This document shows, piece after piece, positions 24,057 to 37,632 of a DNA stretch of 64,000 bases (positions are counted from its first letter, which is position 1; every line of letters starts with the position of its first letter). The notes under the pieces are model-generated. The model ran no database searches. It was not told the DNA's origin and saw only the letters and a list, made by a program, of their open reading frames with translations. The stretch spans positions 434,001-498,000 of the forward strand of contig JAQGDQ010000019.1 of NCBI GenBank assembly GCA_030141605.1. The letters are read 5' to 3'. This DNA is from Tubiluchus corallicola. Its lineage: Eukaryota; Priapulida; Priapulimorpha; Priapulimorphida; Tubiluchidae. The translations under genes were made by a program, and so were the position numbers.

Positions 24057-26047
24057 CCTAAAGATTTAATACCCAAGAGTCAATGTTTGCAAAGATAAAT
24101 ACTTGTAAACTGGCTATCAAATGAATAAATTCAATGAAAAGGTATGCGATTTCACTTTTACTGTAAGAGCATTAATTTAAACCTTACTTTACAAAATGCT
24201 TCTATTCCCCTTTAGAACGCAACAGAACTGGCTGAATACTATCAAGTGAATGACACATTACAAAAATTTTTGGTACCTTACTCTTCTGCGATTTAAATCA
24301 ATTTAAAATTAATTATTTAACCATCTCTAACTAATTAATAGTTAACGAGTTGCTGCAAATATTTTTTTGTTTTAAACCAAGAGGTTCCTAGCTAATCTTT
24401 TTCTCAAATTTCAACATGATGGTAGCATGTGATTTTTTATCAAATTAAAATGAATTAATTAGACAGCTATAATTAATTAATTAAATAACAAGTTGCTTCA
24501 CATTTATTATCTTGATCTAAGGACATTCTATCAAATCATAACACCAAATTTCAACTCAATTGGGTAAATACTTTTAGAGTTATTTCGATTCACTCGGAGT
24601 TGAAAAGTTGTGTAAAAAAGTGTAATGGACAGAGTGAATGAATGAATCTGTGACTGAATAACTAACTAGATTTTTTTCTAATGCGCTAGCTAACGCTTGG
24701 GAATTAACTCAACAATTAGATTATTGTATCATTTGGAAATCTTTGCAAACCAAATATAATAAACGCAACATTCAAGCAGTACTAATTTATAAGACGTTAA
24801 AATTCCTGTGCAAATTGAAGCTATTGGGTGGACTTTCCCGACCTTGTCGACAAAGTTTGATACAAGTCTGATCGTATAAACGTAATATCCAACGTTCCTC
24901 CATCCCCGACCGGACCGTATCCAGTAACATGCATTGAAAATGGAATCGCCTAACGCCGATTTCCAAGGGCTTAAGGTCACCCATCCTATTCTGTCCACCA
25001 CACACTAACAAACCACACCTGGAGTCATCATGAGAAACCTGTCCAGTAGTCGAATTTCGATCGCTTTCCTCACTTTTCAAGAACTGAAACGTGCACGCTG
25101 TACACATCAATTTTTGTATGAATCAACTTCTGAAGGTCCTGCAAACATTAGGTGATAGAGTGACTGCTTTTTATTGTTCTGATATGATTTTGTACGATGC
25201 ACATAGTTGAATGGGCTGAGCAGGTTGAGCTTCTGTGCCACAGAAATTCAAGCAGGTTTAATAAAAAAATCTGTGTGCGGCAAAGTTGGAAAAGCAGCGT
25301 TTATAGGGCGCGATACGAAAAAAATCTGTTTCGTGAATATGAGTTATTGCATACAGATTTTTCCTTGTGCGCGATGGGTATTAAATGTACTTGCTTAGGA
25401 GAGCTTCTTTGAGACTATCCAAAAATGGAGTACTACTACTGAGGCCTTAAAGATAAAATGTATGCATTCTGTAATTTGACTGCCAATAGGTAGACTTTTA
25501 TACAGGTGAATATACCTGACATGAGTACAGCTTACATTTAGATGTATCACACCGTTTTACTTAATGTGTCTAGGTTTGTGTAATCATGATAATTGTGCAT
25601 GGACGTGGATGTGTGGTCTTGTTTTCTTGTGTAGATGTGAACAACGTTTGTAGTTTTAGGTTACAGTGAGCCTTACACATATTCTTCGGCATGTAATTCT
25701 GAGTTTGCTTCAACGTATATGCTGCATCCGGATTGTGCTTATATTATGCTTAAATGTTGCACTCCATGAAACATTCAGTATTACTAAATGAGGTAGCTTT
25801 AGTTTTAATTTGTCACTTGTTTTGAAAAGGTGTGTCATTTCACAGCTTCTGTATAACATTTTAGTATGTTTCATTGTTGGATGTTTATTGCTTGAAGTAC
25901 TGCATGTGGATTTTTATTTCAGGTTACATGTCGTCTTGTGCTTGACATTGAGAAGCTGGTGGCGCGTGGATAGAAGTCACAGAAGAAAGGATCATTTTAT
26001 GATGCACACACTTATAAACACAGTAATGTGAAGTTGACAAATAAGGA
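24057..26047. other. Upstream region of SPRED
   Basis: Mostly AT-rich. A more balanced, CpG-containing patch at about 24800-25110 is a possible promoter. AG at 25921-25922 follows a pyrimidine-rich run and could be the 3' splice site of a 5'-UTR/first coding exon that ends at 26055. No protein signature is visible. Confidence 0.35.
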
Positions 26048-29000
26048 ATGAACAAGTAAGTGTAAAATCACTGGCTTGTAATTCTCGTTATTTTCTTATA
26101 TGTGTTTGTGACATTTAGAAATGGGTTGTTTGTTAAGCAGGAAACTTAATGGAATGTCATCGAATGAATTGGTTCGCAGCTTTTTGGTTCATTTTGAATT
26201 TGCGGTTGACCGCTGCTATTTAGAATAACTTGATTTTCAGTCAAACATCTCTGTTACTACAATATTAATCATAGCCTATTCTTCTTATTCTACAGTGATA
26301 ATTTCGTCGTTCGTGTGAAGGCGCAGGTGATGACAAGAGATGATTCGACGGGAGGATGGGTTCCTATGGGAGGTGGTGGACTCAGCATTGTTGGCCTCCG
26401 CAAGATGACCACTGCGGTCAACGGCAACAAAGAAACACGGATCCAGTATCATATCTTTGGAAAAAAAATAGTAGACGAATCGGTAAGTATTAGTCTAGAG
26501 ATTCTGGTTTTTGTTGTTGTAGTTTTATGTAATTAATAACAGTGATTATATATTTGTCAAATGATACATGTTCGTATTAGTAGTAAAAATACAAAATTAT
26601 ACAAATTTCAATTAAAATTTTCTGTAATTTTTTTGCGTGTTCATTTCCCAAAAATGTCAGACTTCATTTAAAACTGAGATTACTCAATACCTATTGGAAG
26701 TAAAATTTCCCTTTCTGCTGTGATTGCATTATCTATGTTTGTTGAAAATAGGGTATAGAGGTTGTTTCAATGGATGCATTTATTCCAAATATGGCCTCTT
26801 CAAGTCAGATGCCATTACTAGTAAATTTGGTAAAATAGGTATGTTCTGTAAGTGGCCTCAGAATACCAAAAGGCCATTTTATTAGCCAAAAAGTTGTGAG
26901 CTAAGTTGAAATCGTTGTTAGTAACCAGTTACTTTTGGTGGTGTGGTAAAAGGACTTGTTTACTTAAATCATTTTTATATCTTCATCATGTGGAATTGTG
27001 TATGGTTGTATTACTTTGAGTATTATATTATCAAATAACATTGTGACACAAAATAATTGATAATTAGCTGATGGTAATAATTTCACTTGAATGCTCTGTT
27101 ATGCAGGTTGTTTTGGACTGCGTGCTTAAGAAAGATGTTGAGTATAACAATACGCCAACGTTCCATCATTGGAAAACTGAAAATAAACGATTTGGGCTTA
27201 CGTTCCAGAGTGCTGCTGATGCACGGGCTTTTCTGCGTGGCGTCAAACAAGCATTGGAAGACCTCACTAAAGGTAAAGTACATGTGTATTTTTGGGTCTG
27301 AGAACACTTGTGATATGGTATATGATGTCTTACTTATGTACCTGGCTATATAATCTATAAATCAGTGTAATCAGATTAGCTGGCTTTACAATACATGGCA
27401 TTAAATAAATTTTGTGTATAGTGCTAGTTATGGTTACATTGCTCTAGTGTACTTTACACACCAACACATTAAAATTAACACCATTATATAAATTAAAGAA
27501 AAAAGCAAATTACTTTAATTTAGATTAAAAATTGCTTAAAAAGATGTGTTTTCAAACGTAGTTACTAAATTCGTAGTTTGTAGTTACTAAATATGTGAGT
27601 GCGACACTAAATATGTAAGTGCGACTATTTCGAGAATGCCGATCAAGATTATAATTATTTGTTCTAACTATAAAAACTGACCAGCTAAAGTTCTGTATTT
27701 GCTATTCAGATCGACTTACATGACATGTTGCAGCCTTGCATTTCAATCTATAAGATTATAATTGCATTCAAGCAGTGGTTTAGGGATCGACTTGCTGTTT
27801 GCGGGCAGCTTGCAGCAACGTTCAGTAATTCTAGCCGAGCGAGGGACATGTGCAGTTCATATGTTGCACAGCTACAGCTAGCATAGTGACTCATTACATC
27901 GCTGTGGTTTATAATTATTTTTATCAGCACCACGTTTTGGCCCGTCATTGTACAGCATGCGGTATACCTCAGCTGTCAAACGTGGTTCTTGCCATCTCTT
28001 GCGCCCACACATTTCATACTACTGTTTACAAAAATATGTGATCAGGTGAAACCATATTTGTCAAACACGCTGTAAATCCTAAGAGTTTGTAACATTTTCT
28101 TTTCAATTAACGCTTTAAACTTTATTTCCTGGGAAGACAAAAATGTAGACTAAGTTACCATATTCAAGGGGCTGTAGCTGCATTTAACCATCTGACTTAA
28201 CCATCCGGGGGTGGGTATACTAATTTTAACTGTAAATGAGATTTGATTTTGTTTTCGGAAAAGGAAGCTATCATGAGAATATATCTGAACAGAACCTAAA
28301 CTGTTTTCATTAGTAATGGTTTTTGGTATATTTTACCTTCATAACTTTGATGTAAGAGTCGAGGAAGACTGCCTGCGTTCGCAACAGAAAGTTCTGGCTC
28401 GTTTCTGACTGAACATTCATACACTTCAATTAAGTTTATTGCAGTTTGTGCTGGTGCTTTAGTAGCTGTAACAGCTTATGTTTAAAGTTATTTTTTGCCA
28501 TGCTACAAAGGAAACAGAAATAACCCCAGACACTTTTGGTAGGTTTATATTATTATGAGTGAAAATGTAATTCAGACTATGCGAAAACACTGGCCTAGCT
28601 TGTGGGCTAAAAGGAAAATATGTGGAAAGTTTTTAAACGTTTTTTTTGAAAAATAAGAAAGTTAATAATAATAATAAAATAATAAAAAAGTTAATTTCGA
28701 TGTGGATGAACTGCTGTAGCCAGGTCATTTCTAGGAAACCGAATCATTCATCTCTAATGGTTGCTGCAGTTCGTATTAAGGTCCTAACTGCTTTTGATTG
28801 TTGTTGGTAACTGACACAATTATTTATTAGGAATCAATCAATCAATCAGCTAGCGCTTTAACACGAGCAATTTTCTCCGACGCCACAGTGAAAGATTATT
28901 ACCTTAATGGTGCTAGCTGCATTTTTCATGGCGGCCGCCGCGCCGCCTGTAATATTTGTTATGAATGACTTATGCGGGGGCGGTAGGCGTAGCTAGTTGG

Positions 29001-29279
29001 GATCATCGATCAGTCAATTTTGGACTGGTGCTGCCATCTTTCATAGTAAACTTAGTACATGATATGGATTGCTATTGTGCAAACTGAATATTAGCATACA
29101 TATATTTAAACATTAGAATGCAATTGAAATTTAAATTTTAACGCTCTAACAATTCATATCTTAACGTTATTAATAATCAGAAACTATTGCTGTCTGAGTG
29201 TGTCTTTGAAAAGTCTTTCAACGGCTTTAAGGCATGTGCATTCCTTACATTGAACTGAGTTGTTCTCACTTTTCAGGAG

Positions 29280-29324
<45 letters not shown>

Positions 29325-32300
29325 ATGTGTGTGGTATGCAGAATTTGTATCGTCGACTTTTATACAATTTGCTAATGTGTGGCAATTTGTTGATATCAAA
29401 CAACCCTAACAGATCTAACCATCATTAATTATCACTTTTAAACAACGTATTACATAAATAAAAGCCTGGGAGATTTATTTTCGCATTGTTAACCCCACAG
29501 TCCCCTGCACAGTTTTCTAATGAAATGCCGTTTCATTGCTAATTGATTTTGCTGCTTACATTTTGTTTTAGCCACTACAGAACCAACGTTGAACTTAATC
29601 TAGCCTTAAAAAAGAAATTTGTAACACTTGTTATTCTTGCTGCTGTTCTTATGTTTTTTTGTCAAAGCTGCTTTTCAATTCTTATTTCTTGGAATTACTA
29701 TTATATTTGCTCTTGTATATTTTATTACATATGATTTTATTTTGACGTTTCAGCATCTTACTGTGATCTCGACCAAGGTGATGACAACCATGATGTTTTT
29801 ATGGTAAGTTTGCCAAAAGAGTCATACTATTTGATAAAATTGTGATTTATGTTGATGCAGCATTAATCATTCTGCCTGTACAGAATATATTTATTAAACT
29901 ATGCAGTAAGTACATTAATGTAATTACCAATGTGCACTGACATACCTATTAATGTAATTAGACCTTGAAATTTAATGTAAAATGAACTTATGAAAGTACA
30001 GTAATGCAAATATATATGTTATCACAACAATAATACAGGACTGGTTTAGCCAGCAAACATCATGATCAGTGACGTTGTTGTAGTCATCATCCTAGCCATC
30101 GTTATCACCATTATTTTTGCATGATTATCTTTTGCTTAATAAAGGTTAAATTGGAATTCTGCTTTTGATGTCGTGGCCTTGGTATGTCAGTTAAATTTTC
30201 AAAGAATCCAGTGGATGGCTTCATGAAAATGCCAAAAAAGCTGTAGACCTTCTAGAAAATCTATCTTTGCGTTCTATACTCACCATTGAACAGACTATCA
30301 AGCTCTTACAGGGTTGACTCCAGACACATGCCATTCTCACAAAATAAGTTAAATGTCAGTTTTGTGGAAAATAGATGGAAAGAATTTTTTCCACCCAGTG
30401 ATCCTGATTTGAAAAAAAAATATCTCCTAAATAAACCATAGGCCAAAATACTCCCTTTGGTGTATTAATTATTAAAAATAGTAAATCCACTGGTGAAAAA
30501 TCGAAAATATCAACATTGTGATGTAATAATAAAAAACGATCACCAAACTGTCCACAATTCCCTAAAACTTTGGGCGTGACTGTTTGAAGTCTGGTAATTT
30601 TCTTTTGCATGCTCACTTTCTTGTAGTTCTGTTTGCATTTTATTGCATTGTTCTAAACAATTTCTTGTGGTTGTCTCACTTGTCTATAGTCTTTTAATTT
30701 GCATTTGCAATGCCATTTTCTATTAAGCCATTGCTGTGAAGAGTTTTCTTGTTTTTTATTCTGATCCGCCAGACATAAAAAAGTGCACCAATTGCTCCAA
30801 ACTGGAACTTGCACCTAATGGGTTTTCCAGTAATGTAATCTACTGTGCAACTATGTTCATTGAATCTCTGAATTTGAAATTAGCAGACTGCAACAAAAAA
30901 AAACACTAGAAGCATAACCTTTTCATAAATTGACTTATTTATAAGTGTCAAGTTATTTTTCGAAATCCAAAAATTTTTAACAAGCCAACAGTTTATTTAA
31001 TGCTCATAAACTTGTAGTAATAGACTTTGCATTTTTTGTACAAAGATGCTGATTTACGGACTGCTGCTCACAGCACAAGAATGTTTCCTATGGTGTCATT
31101 AGAGCATTATGGATTATGGGCAAAGTAGGAACCACTATATAAGTACAAAAGTGGCCAGGGTCTAATGTTAGACAGTCAGATGAGCATATCCAATTCATAT
31201 TTATACGTGTAATTACAGCAAAAAATTTCTTTGCATGAGTATTCATGCCCAAGTGTTGATATGAAGGCTAATTCTGCTGGGTCACTTGCCAAGCCATCAG
31301 ATGGTGTAATAACAAGCCAGCCACTTTCATTGCCAACAAAAGGTAAAAAGCAAAAACAGAACAAAGCAAAGCACTGCCATCATCTCATTGTAGGCCACTG
31401 CAGTGCTGTCGGCATTGCAGTTGTACAATCCAGAAGAGAATACTCATTGCACTTGTTTGTAAGTGCCCGACTGTTGTGACTGTGGTGTTAATGCTGGGTC
31501 ATGCATTTTTTAAGGTTTGCAAATTACCCACAAAGATGTATTCAACATCAAATGTGTGATCAACAAAGTTCCAAATTTCTTGTGTTCTGTAGTTTTATTG
31601 TCATTTCCGTTTTAGTTTACACGCACAATCTCACAAGCAAGAGACCTTCTCATTGTCACCAAATGATTTTGTCCTCATTTACACCTTCTTAAACTATGCT
31701 AATTAATTAGTACATTTCACCGTTATACATGTACAAGTAATAATATTAAAGTTCCTTGCATTTCTTATTCATGTTTTTCTAATGCTTTCAGGCTATAACT
31801 CTGCCCCTGGAGAGGGAACTATCAAGCTCTGGTTCCAGTCATTCTGGAGGTACCTTAGGTGTTGTGCCACCTTCAAGACCTCATTCTTCCAGCCCCAGCC
31901 ACACTGGTGATTGCTGTGGTGATTTTATAAGCATAGGCCACAATGGACATCAGCATTTTTCGTACAAAAATGCTCGTTTACGGACTGCTGATCACAGCAC
32001 AAGAGTGCTTCCCAAGGTGCCATCAGAACAAGAAATCTGGGTAAAACAGGAAGCACTAGATAAGTACAAAAGTGATCAGGGTCTAACGTTAGACAGTCAG
32101 ATGAACATATCCGATTCATACTCATACGTGCAATTACAGCAAAAAGCTTCTTTGCATGAATATTCATACCCAAGTATTGATATGAAGGCTAATTCTGCTG
32201 GGTCACTCGTCAAACCATCAGATGATGTAATAACAACCCAGCCACCTTTATTGCCAACAAAAGGTAAAAAGCAGAAGCAGGACAAAGGAAAGCTGCCATC

Positions 32301-32661
32301 ATCTCGCCGCAGGCCACCGCAGCGATGCCGGCATTGTAATCAGATGTACAATCCTGAAGAGAATACTCATGGCGCTTGTTCGGAAGCACCTGACTGTTGT
32401 GACGATTGCGTTAATGCTGTGTCGTGCATGGTGTGTGGTCGATGTATGGTGTATCACTGCATATCTGAACAAGACGATGACCCCATAGAACCGTGTTCAT
32501 GTGGTACAGTTGACTCACAGTGCTGCAAGAGATGGGCAGCACTGACTGTGCTTTCTCTCATTGTTCCTTGCTTATGGTGCTATTTGCCATTGTCGGCATG
32601 TCGGAAATGCGTTATGCATTGTGGTTTCTGTGGAGGTCAACACAAAGCTGTATATACATAG
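26048..32661 (+). CDS. SPRED: SPRED (Sprouty-related, EVH1 domain) protein, five coding exons
   Basis: Exons: 26048-26055, 26296-26482, 27107-27272, 29754-29803, 31792-32661; 426 residues, and all phases close. Exon 1 gives ATG AAC AA and joins exon 2 to read [19 protein letters not shown], the usual SPRED start. Residues about 4-120 are an EVH1 domain ([40 protein letters not shown]). A Ser/Pro/Lys-rich middle follows; I cannot place a clear c-Kit-binding region. Residues 316-422 are the cysteine-rich Sprouty domain ([53 protein letters not shown]). SPRED proteins sit at the plasma membrane through the Sprouty domain. In vertebrates they bind neurofibromin through EVH1 and damp Ras-Raf-ERK signalling. 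Length is close to human SPRED1 (444). Invertebrates usually have one gene, so I give no number. Confidence 0.95.
27273..29753. other. SPRED intron 3
   Basis: Intron with GTAAAG donor and TTTCAG acceptor. It contains a small GC-rich patch at 28930-29000 with a NotI-type GCGGCCGC, and the AT/GT microsatellite at 29279-29333. No other gene is seen. Confidence 0.8.
29279..29333. repeat. (AT)n(GT)n compound microsatellite
   Basis: About 12 AT units followed by about 14 GT units with one TATG break, in SPRED intron 3. Confidence 0.97.
29804..31791. other. SPRED intron 4
   Basis: Intron with GTAAGT donor and CTTTCAG acceptor. Besides AT-rich filler it carries a decayed copy of part of exon 5 at 31030-31506. 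Confidence 0.85.
31030..31506 (+). pseudogene. Relic of SPRED exon 5 (partial tandem duplicate in intron 4)
   Basis: This segment aligns end to end with 31953-32430 of the true last exon, at nearly equal length. Shared landmarks are TTTACGGACTGCTG, GTTAGACAGTCAGATGA, ATGAAGGCTAATTCTGCTGG and TTGCCAACAAAAGGTAAAAA. It covers the linker region and only the first few residues of the Sprouty domain. It is broken: an in-frame CAG became TAG (31136-31138), CAA became TAA (31210-31212), and there are small indels. It has neither the splice context nor the 3' part of the real exon. It looks like a local tandem duplication that decayed. Use as a poison or alternative exon is possible but not shown. Confidence 0.9.
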
Positions 32662-35600
32662 TAGTCAGCTTACAAGTTTATGTGGTGCTTTTCAGTCATT
32701 ACATGCATAAAGAAAGTGTTTACACTAGCAATTTTTATATTTCCTACAATGGTGTGGTTAGAAATACTAGTCTGACTCAATTAGCAACCATTTGAATTAT
32801 GCAGTAGTTGGCTGTACTGCTATGCATGTACTGCTTCCATATAGGATTAGTCTGTATTTGTAAACACATTGGGAAGAACTTGTCTCTGTGCACAATACTG
32901 TTATGTATGAATTCGCTTCTAAACAATGATATAAAGTTTCCCGGTGAATGAGCTTCCGTAAATGGTTGCTGCAACGTTGTTAAATTATGGCAGAGGTCTG
33001 TTGAGTAAACTGTTTTTGGTTCTTCCTGAGTCCACTTTGTTTTGCAAGAGGTTATTATTACTTTATTAGGAATCTCACTTAAATCTGTAATTGAACATTG
33101 AAACTAGTTGGCACACAATACAAAGTTTAATGGTGAAATGGGTATTGCTAGCTAATTGACTGATTCTGTAATTTTTCGAGTAGAAATATTTAAGCTTAAA
33201 GACACAAAATACTGAGTTGAATGGTGAAATAGGTATTGCTCAGCTAATTGACTGATTCTCTAATTTTTTGAGTAGAAATATGTAAGCTTAACAACACAAA
33301 CATAAGTTTTTAAGGCCATACGACTTCGAGTTATTTTATTCTAGAAAGAATGGTTAGGGCAGATGATAAATTTGTTAGACTTTCACAGCTGTCAACAACA
33401 AAGGTTTCCTTCTTATTCCCTTACTGAGAAATACAGGATCCTGTGGTAGTGTGGCTTTATTCTTATTGTATTTTTCTACCATTTTGAAGCAGAGTTGTTA
33501 TTTTAAAGATTGTGAATTTGTAGGTTGTGTGCAGGTTATTATATTGAGACATTTGTCTGCATACTTTTGCAGGCATTGTGTTTCACATATTCTTTTGCAA
33601 ATTTGCCAGTATAATGTGAACTTTTGGATAGCTCCTCTTACTCTGATTTGTAGTGTGATTTTGTAATTATAATAATGCCTACTTTTAAAACAACCATTCT
33701 AAAGCTTAGATACAACCATTCTATAGATACCTTGTAGTCTGTGGGTTGTATAGTTTTTTGTGTACTCATTGCTAGTTAAGGGCATTTGCGCTGTTTCTAA
33801 AGGCATGGTAGTAATTTTGTCATGTCAATTGACTGCTTCTTTTGCCATTAGGGCTGTAGAAGACTAGTAGAAAATCTCATTTCTATGTACAGCTTAAAAT
33901 GGTGAATATTTTTTGTTTAAACAAAAGTTGCTTGGTGGCAGTAATTAGCCATTTCTGAGGTAATGCTTTTAATATTCATCAGTGTAAATGTATTGGAATG
34001 TGTGAACAACTTAAGATTTGCCAAAATCTCAAGGATGATTATACTTGTTCAACTTTAAAAGATCGTTATATTCATTTTTTGTCGTTGAAGCACCATACAT
34101 TGAGACATTTATACAAAAAAATGAGGATCGGGCTGTTGCAATTCTTTTGAAAAGAGAAGTAAAAAACGAAGCTCTGTTGTAATCTTTTTTAGTTCTCTAT
34201 AACCTAGTTCCTGACATACTTTGACAACTTCTGCAAGACAGTCACTGTTTATTTGGGTGCGATTTAATTTATTGCATACGTAGTCTTTTAGTCAAGAGTA
34301 TTTTTATGAAAGGTGTTTGCGTGCACAGTTTCAGTAGTTGCTTTTTCGGTCTTGAGACTGCAGCAGCATTCTGTAGGTGTGCTTAGTACTCTCAGCTTTA
34401 ATCCCCTCAGACTTGAAAATTGTGGTTTACCTGTTTTGTTTGCTGCAAATCTTGTTCAGTAGATGGTATTGACATAAGTGCAAATGCTGTGGAGCAAGGT
34501 ATAGATGTAGTGCTCATTATTCAATAATAATTTGTGTACTAATAACCCAAGTTTAACAAATCTAATGGTTTTTCTTGATATACAAATTTTTATGGCTCAT
34601 CAGTGTTACTAGAATTGAATTGACTAGAGGAGAATCTTTACTAGTACATGTATAGCAACATTTGCATCTTAAGACTGGAACTGAACATGTGTTATTACCT
34701 TTTACTTGACATTTTAAGTAGCGCATACATACATTACAATAGACGTGAAATACATGTTTATTATGTTTCATGCCTCACAAAGCTGTTCTGTGTATTATTG
34801 TACATAATATGTACTAACAGGATGACACAAAATTAACTAGTACATCTGCCACATTCATTCATCTTCCCATGGTGTTATTATGTAGTAGTATCACGCTATG
34901 TTATGTAAGAATTGTGTATTTTATTAATAGAGTATTATAATGTATAGTAATTGCATAAACTTTTATTGTTTATGCATGTTGCACATATGCAGCTTCTTGC
35001 TGTATAGCAATTATTCTTGTTTTTCATTGAAGTGCTCATTATTGCTTTAAAGTTATATTTCTTACATAGGCTATTTTTGTAGTGACTAAATAATTAGCAC
35101 AATCTTTTTAAATACATTTATAAGTGTTGGTGCTTCGTAGATGCTGCAACCTTATTTTCCACATTATGTGTGGTATAATTTCATGTGTGTAAACGAGCAT
35201 CGTAGTATTAACTCTAGCCATTATTATTTATCATAAAGACCGGGTAAATCAGATGAGTATTACCACCCAAAATTAGCAGTCGTTTTCAATATAATGTAAA
35301 ACAAGTGTAGTAGAAGTTGTCTGTACGGATGTAAATACTAAGTAGCTTCTAATTAACATAATATTTGTTCATGTGATTCTGCAGATTTCTTGGATTGTCT
35401 GCTAAAATTACTTTCTTTTGCTAAGAATTGAATGAGACATTTGTCTATAATCTTATTAAATTTGTTTTAAACTCTGGGGTTTTCAACATATTATTTTTCA
35501 GGCCCAAACAGGTTCTGCGCCAAATAAGTTATTCCGTAATTTTCTGTTATTAATCAGTTTGAAAAATGCAAGGGAAATAACAAACCATGATTGCTTATAC

Positions 35601-36062
35601 AGTTTTTAACATCATGATTACTTCCCGGAATCCCGACCAATCCAGACTTTTACTACTTAGTCTGACCTGAGCCAGCAAAATAATAGTTTTCTGCTGTGGT
35701 CATAACTTGTCATTGGTAGACAAATAGTCATTATGTGCATTAAAACTGATGTTGTGCAAAATTAATACACATACCTGTGAGTACAAAGTACAACATATAT
35801 CCCTTCACTTAAATTAATTATGTGCAAAAGCACCAAAGAATATTTTTGTAACTTCGGTTGTAATTGTACAGTATGTGTTTGCAGTGTAGATAATTATAGT
35901 CTGAAGCACTGAACATGTACATCGTAGTATCAGTAGTTTGAGCATGTGAAAGTCAGTGAAAGTTTTGCTTTAGTATTTTTATTACTATTTCTCATGATTA
36001 TTGTATTGGTGATTTATAGATCACATTAAATTTTTATGTTGCAATCATTCTTTACCAATAAA
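32662..36062 (+). other. Probable long 3'-UTR of SPRED
   Basis: T-rich sequence with no gene. The first canonical AATAAA I found after the stop is at 36057-36062, so the UTR may be up to 3.4 kb. An earlier non-canonical site is equally possible. Confidence 0.4.
33124..33301. repeat. ~90-bp tandem duplication in the SPRED 3' region
   Basis: Two adjacent copies (about 33124-33213 and 33214-33301) share GGTGAAAT-GGTATTGCT, AGCTAATTGACTGATTCT, TTGAGTAGAAATAT-type sequence and TAAGCTTAA. They differ at roughly one base in ten. Confidence 0.85.
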
Positions 36063-37632
36063 TTTATAAGTTTATCAGAATTAACATTCATGTCATCCAT
36101 TGTTTGCGTGCGTATGTGCGTGTGTGCATAGATTTTTATAGTGTGTGCTTTTTACAAACTTGTTTCATTTGACATGATTATGGGAAACCATATCTTCTTC
36201 TTATGTGTGAAATTTGTGAGCAATGAAATGAAAATATGTAACCAGTACTAAGCTTTGTGCAAGACACCGAAAAAAATGATTTCAAAAAGTTAATCTAATG
36301 TTCGCGCATGACTGTAATTTTTAAATAAACTTATGTTAATAATCTTTTTCATAGAGCAAAGGTAGGTTTGATTCGTGATGCACAGTAATACGGTAATTAA
36401 AGTAACACTACTTTTTATTAAATTAAATTTTGTTACCTGCATCTGGCTTTGCTTTGTTCAAACTTACTCTCACTTCTTCTTTTTAGACTACACATTTTAA
36501 ATTCCCAATTTTTCAGAAACCTCCGTTTGGTTACTTTAATTGAGCAATCTTGTTTTTTTTATTTCCTTCTGCAAGTATATTCCTATTTTAAACGTAATAT
36601 CTCTCTTCCACGATGATTTTGTCATCGTTGTCACTTTTTTATTTCAAGTTCTAGTTTATGCTTATTTGCAATCTTTGTCACTTCCTGATGCCAACTTTAC
36701 TTGAATGGATATTGTATTTGTTCATTTATTATTTCTTTTACTAATCTTGTTTTAGATTGTGGAATCATTATGCACCTATATAGTGTAGTACAATCATTTT
36801 TGATAATCTACTTTTCGTTACAATGGCCACAATTTTAACTAACGTGCCCCATTAAGAAATAGAGTTACTAAGATTTAACACAAATTCCTTAATGAGTAGG
36901 GTCTAGTGCCTAATATCTGACCATACTTTCTTTAGAATTATAATATAATAATACGTATAATAGCAACACAACATTTATAGTGCTTTCGATCATGCCCACT
37001 TTAAATCTGTCCAGTAAAAATTTTAATTTTTATGCTTTTCCCTTATACGGTGTTATACTTGTTATTACATTCATTCAGTCAAGTATTTGCCTATGCTTCC
37101 ACTTTTCACCTTCTCTTCAATTATTTTGGAAGGAAGTATTTTCTTTTTAGTTGTTTTAGTGTTGGTATATTCTGTCTAGATCACATTCAAATTTAAATTC
37201 TTATTTACTTCCAGATCTCATCTTCAACCATCATTTCAATTATTTCAATACATCACACAATAGAAGCTACTCTAAAATATAACTACAGATTTCATTTCTT
37301 TTTTTTCCCATTATTACATTACAGGTGCAGTCCCCATGAACAATGTTTGTACAGTTTACAATACATAGAAGTAAAAAATATAAAACAATTAATATAAAAA
37401 ATTAAGAACATCCTAATTAATATTACAAAAAAGCATGGTTGTAAAACTTGTTTGCAGTTCAAAGAAAATAAAATACATGGATCGTAACTAACGACTATTT
37501 ATAAGTAATTCCCTGAGTTTCTTTTTAAATAATTAATTCAAACTGTAATTTTATTTAATTCGGTTTTGATTGCATATTGATTGTAATATTTGCTTGCCCT
37601 GACTATGAACCGTCTTGTGCTAGAAAATGGGT
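36063..37632. other. Intergenic, no gene seen
   Basis: AT-rich sequence, with no supportable frame, repeat or RNA gene. Confidence 0.4.

Noticed and set aside
30356-30616. 86-codon minus-strand frame in SPRED intron 4
   Set aside because: The sequence looks protein-like in parts but matches no family I know, and it has no start context or neighbouring exon.
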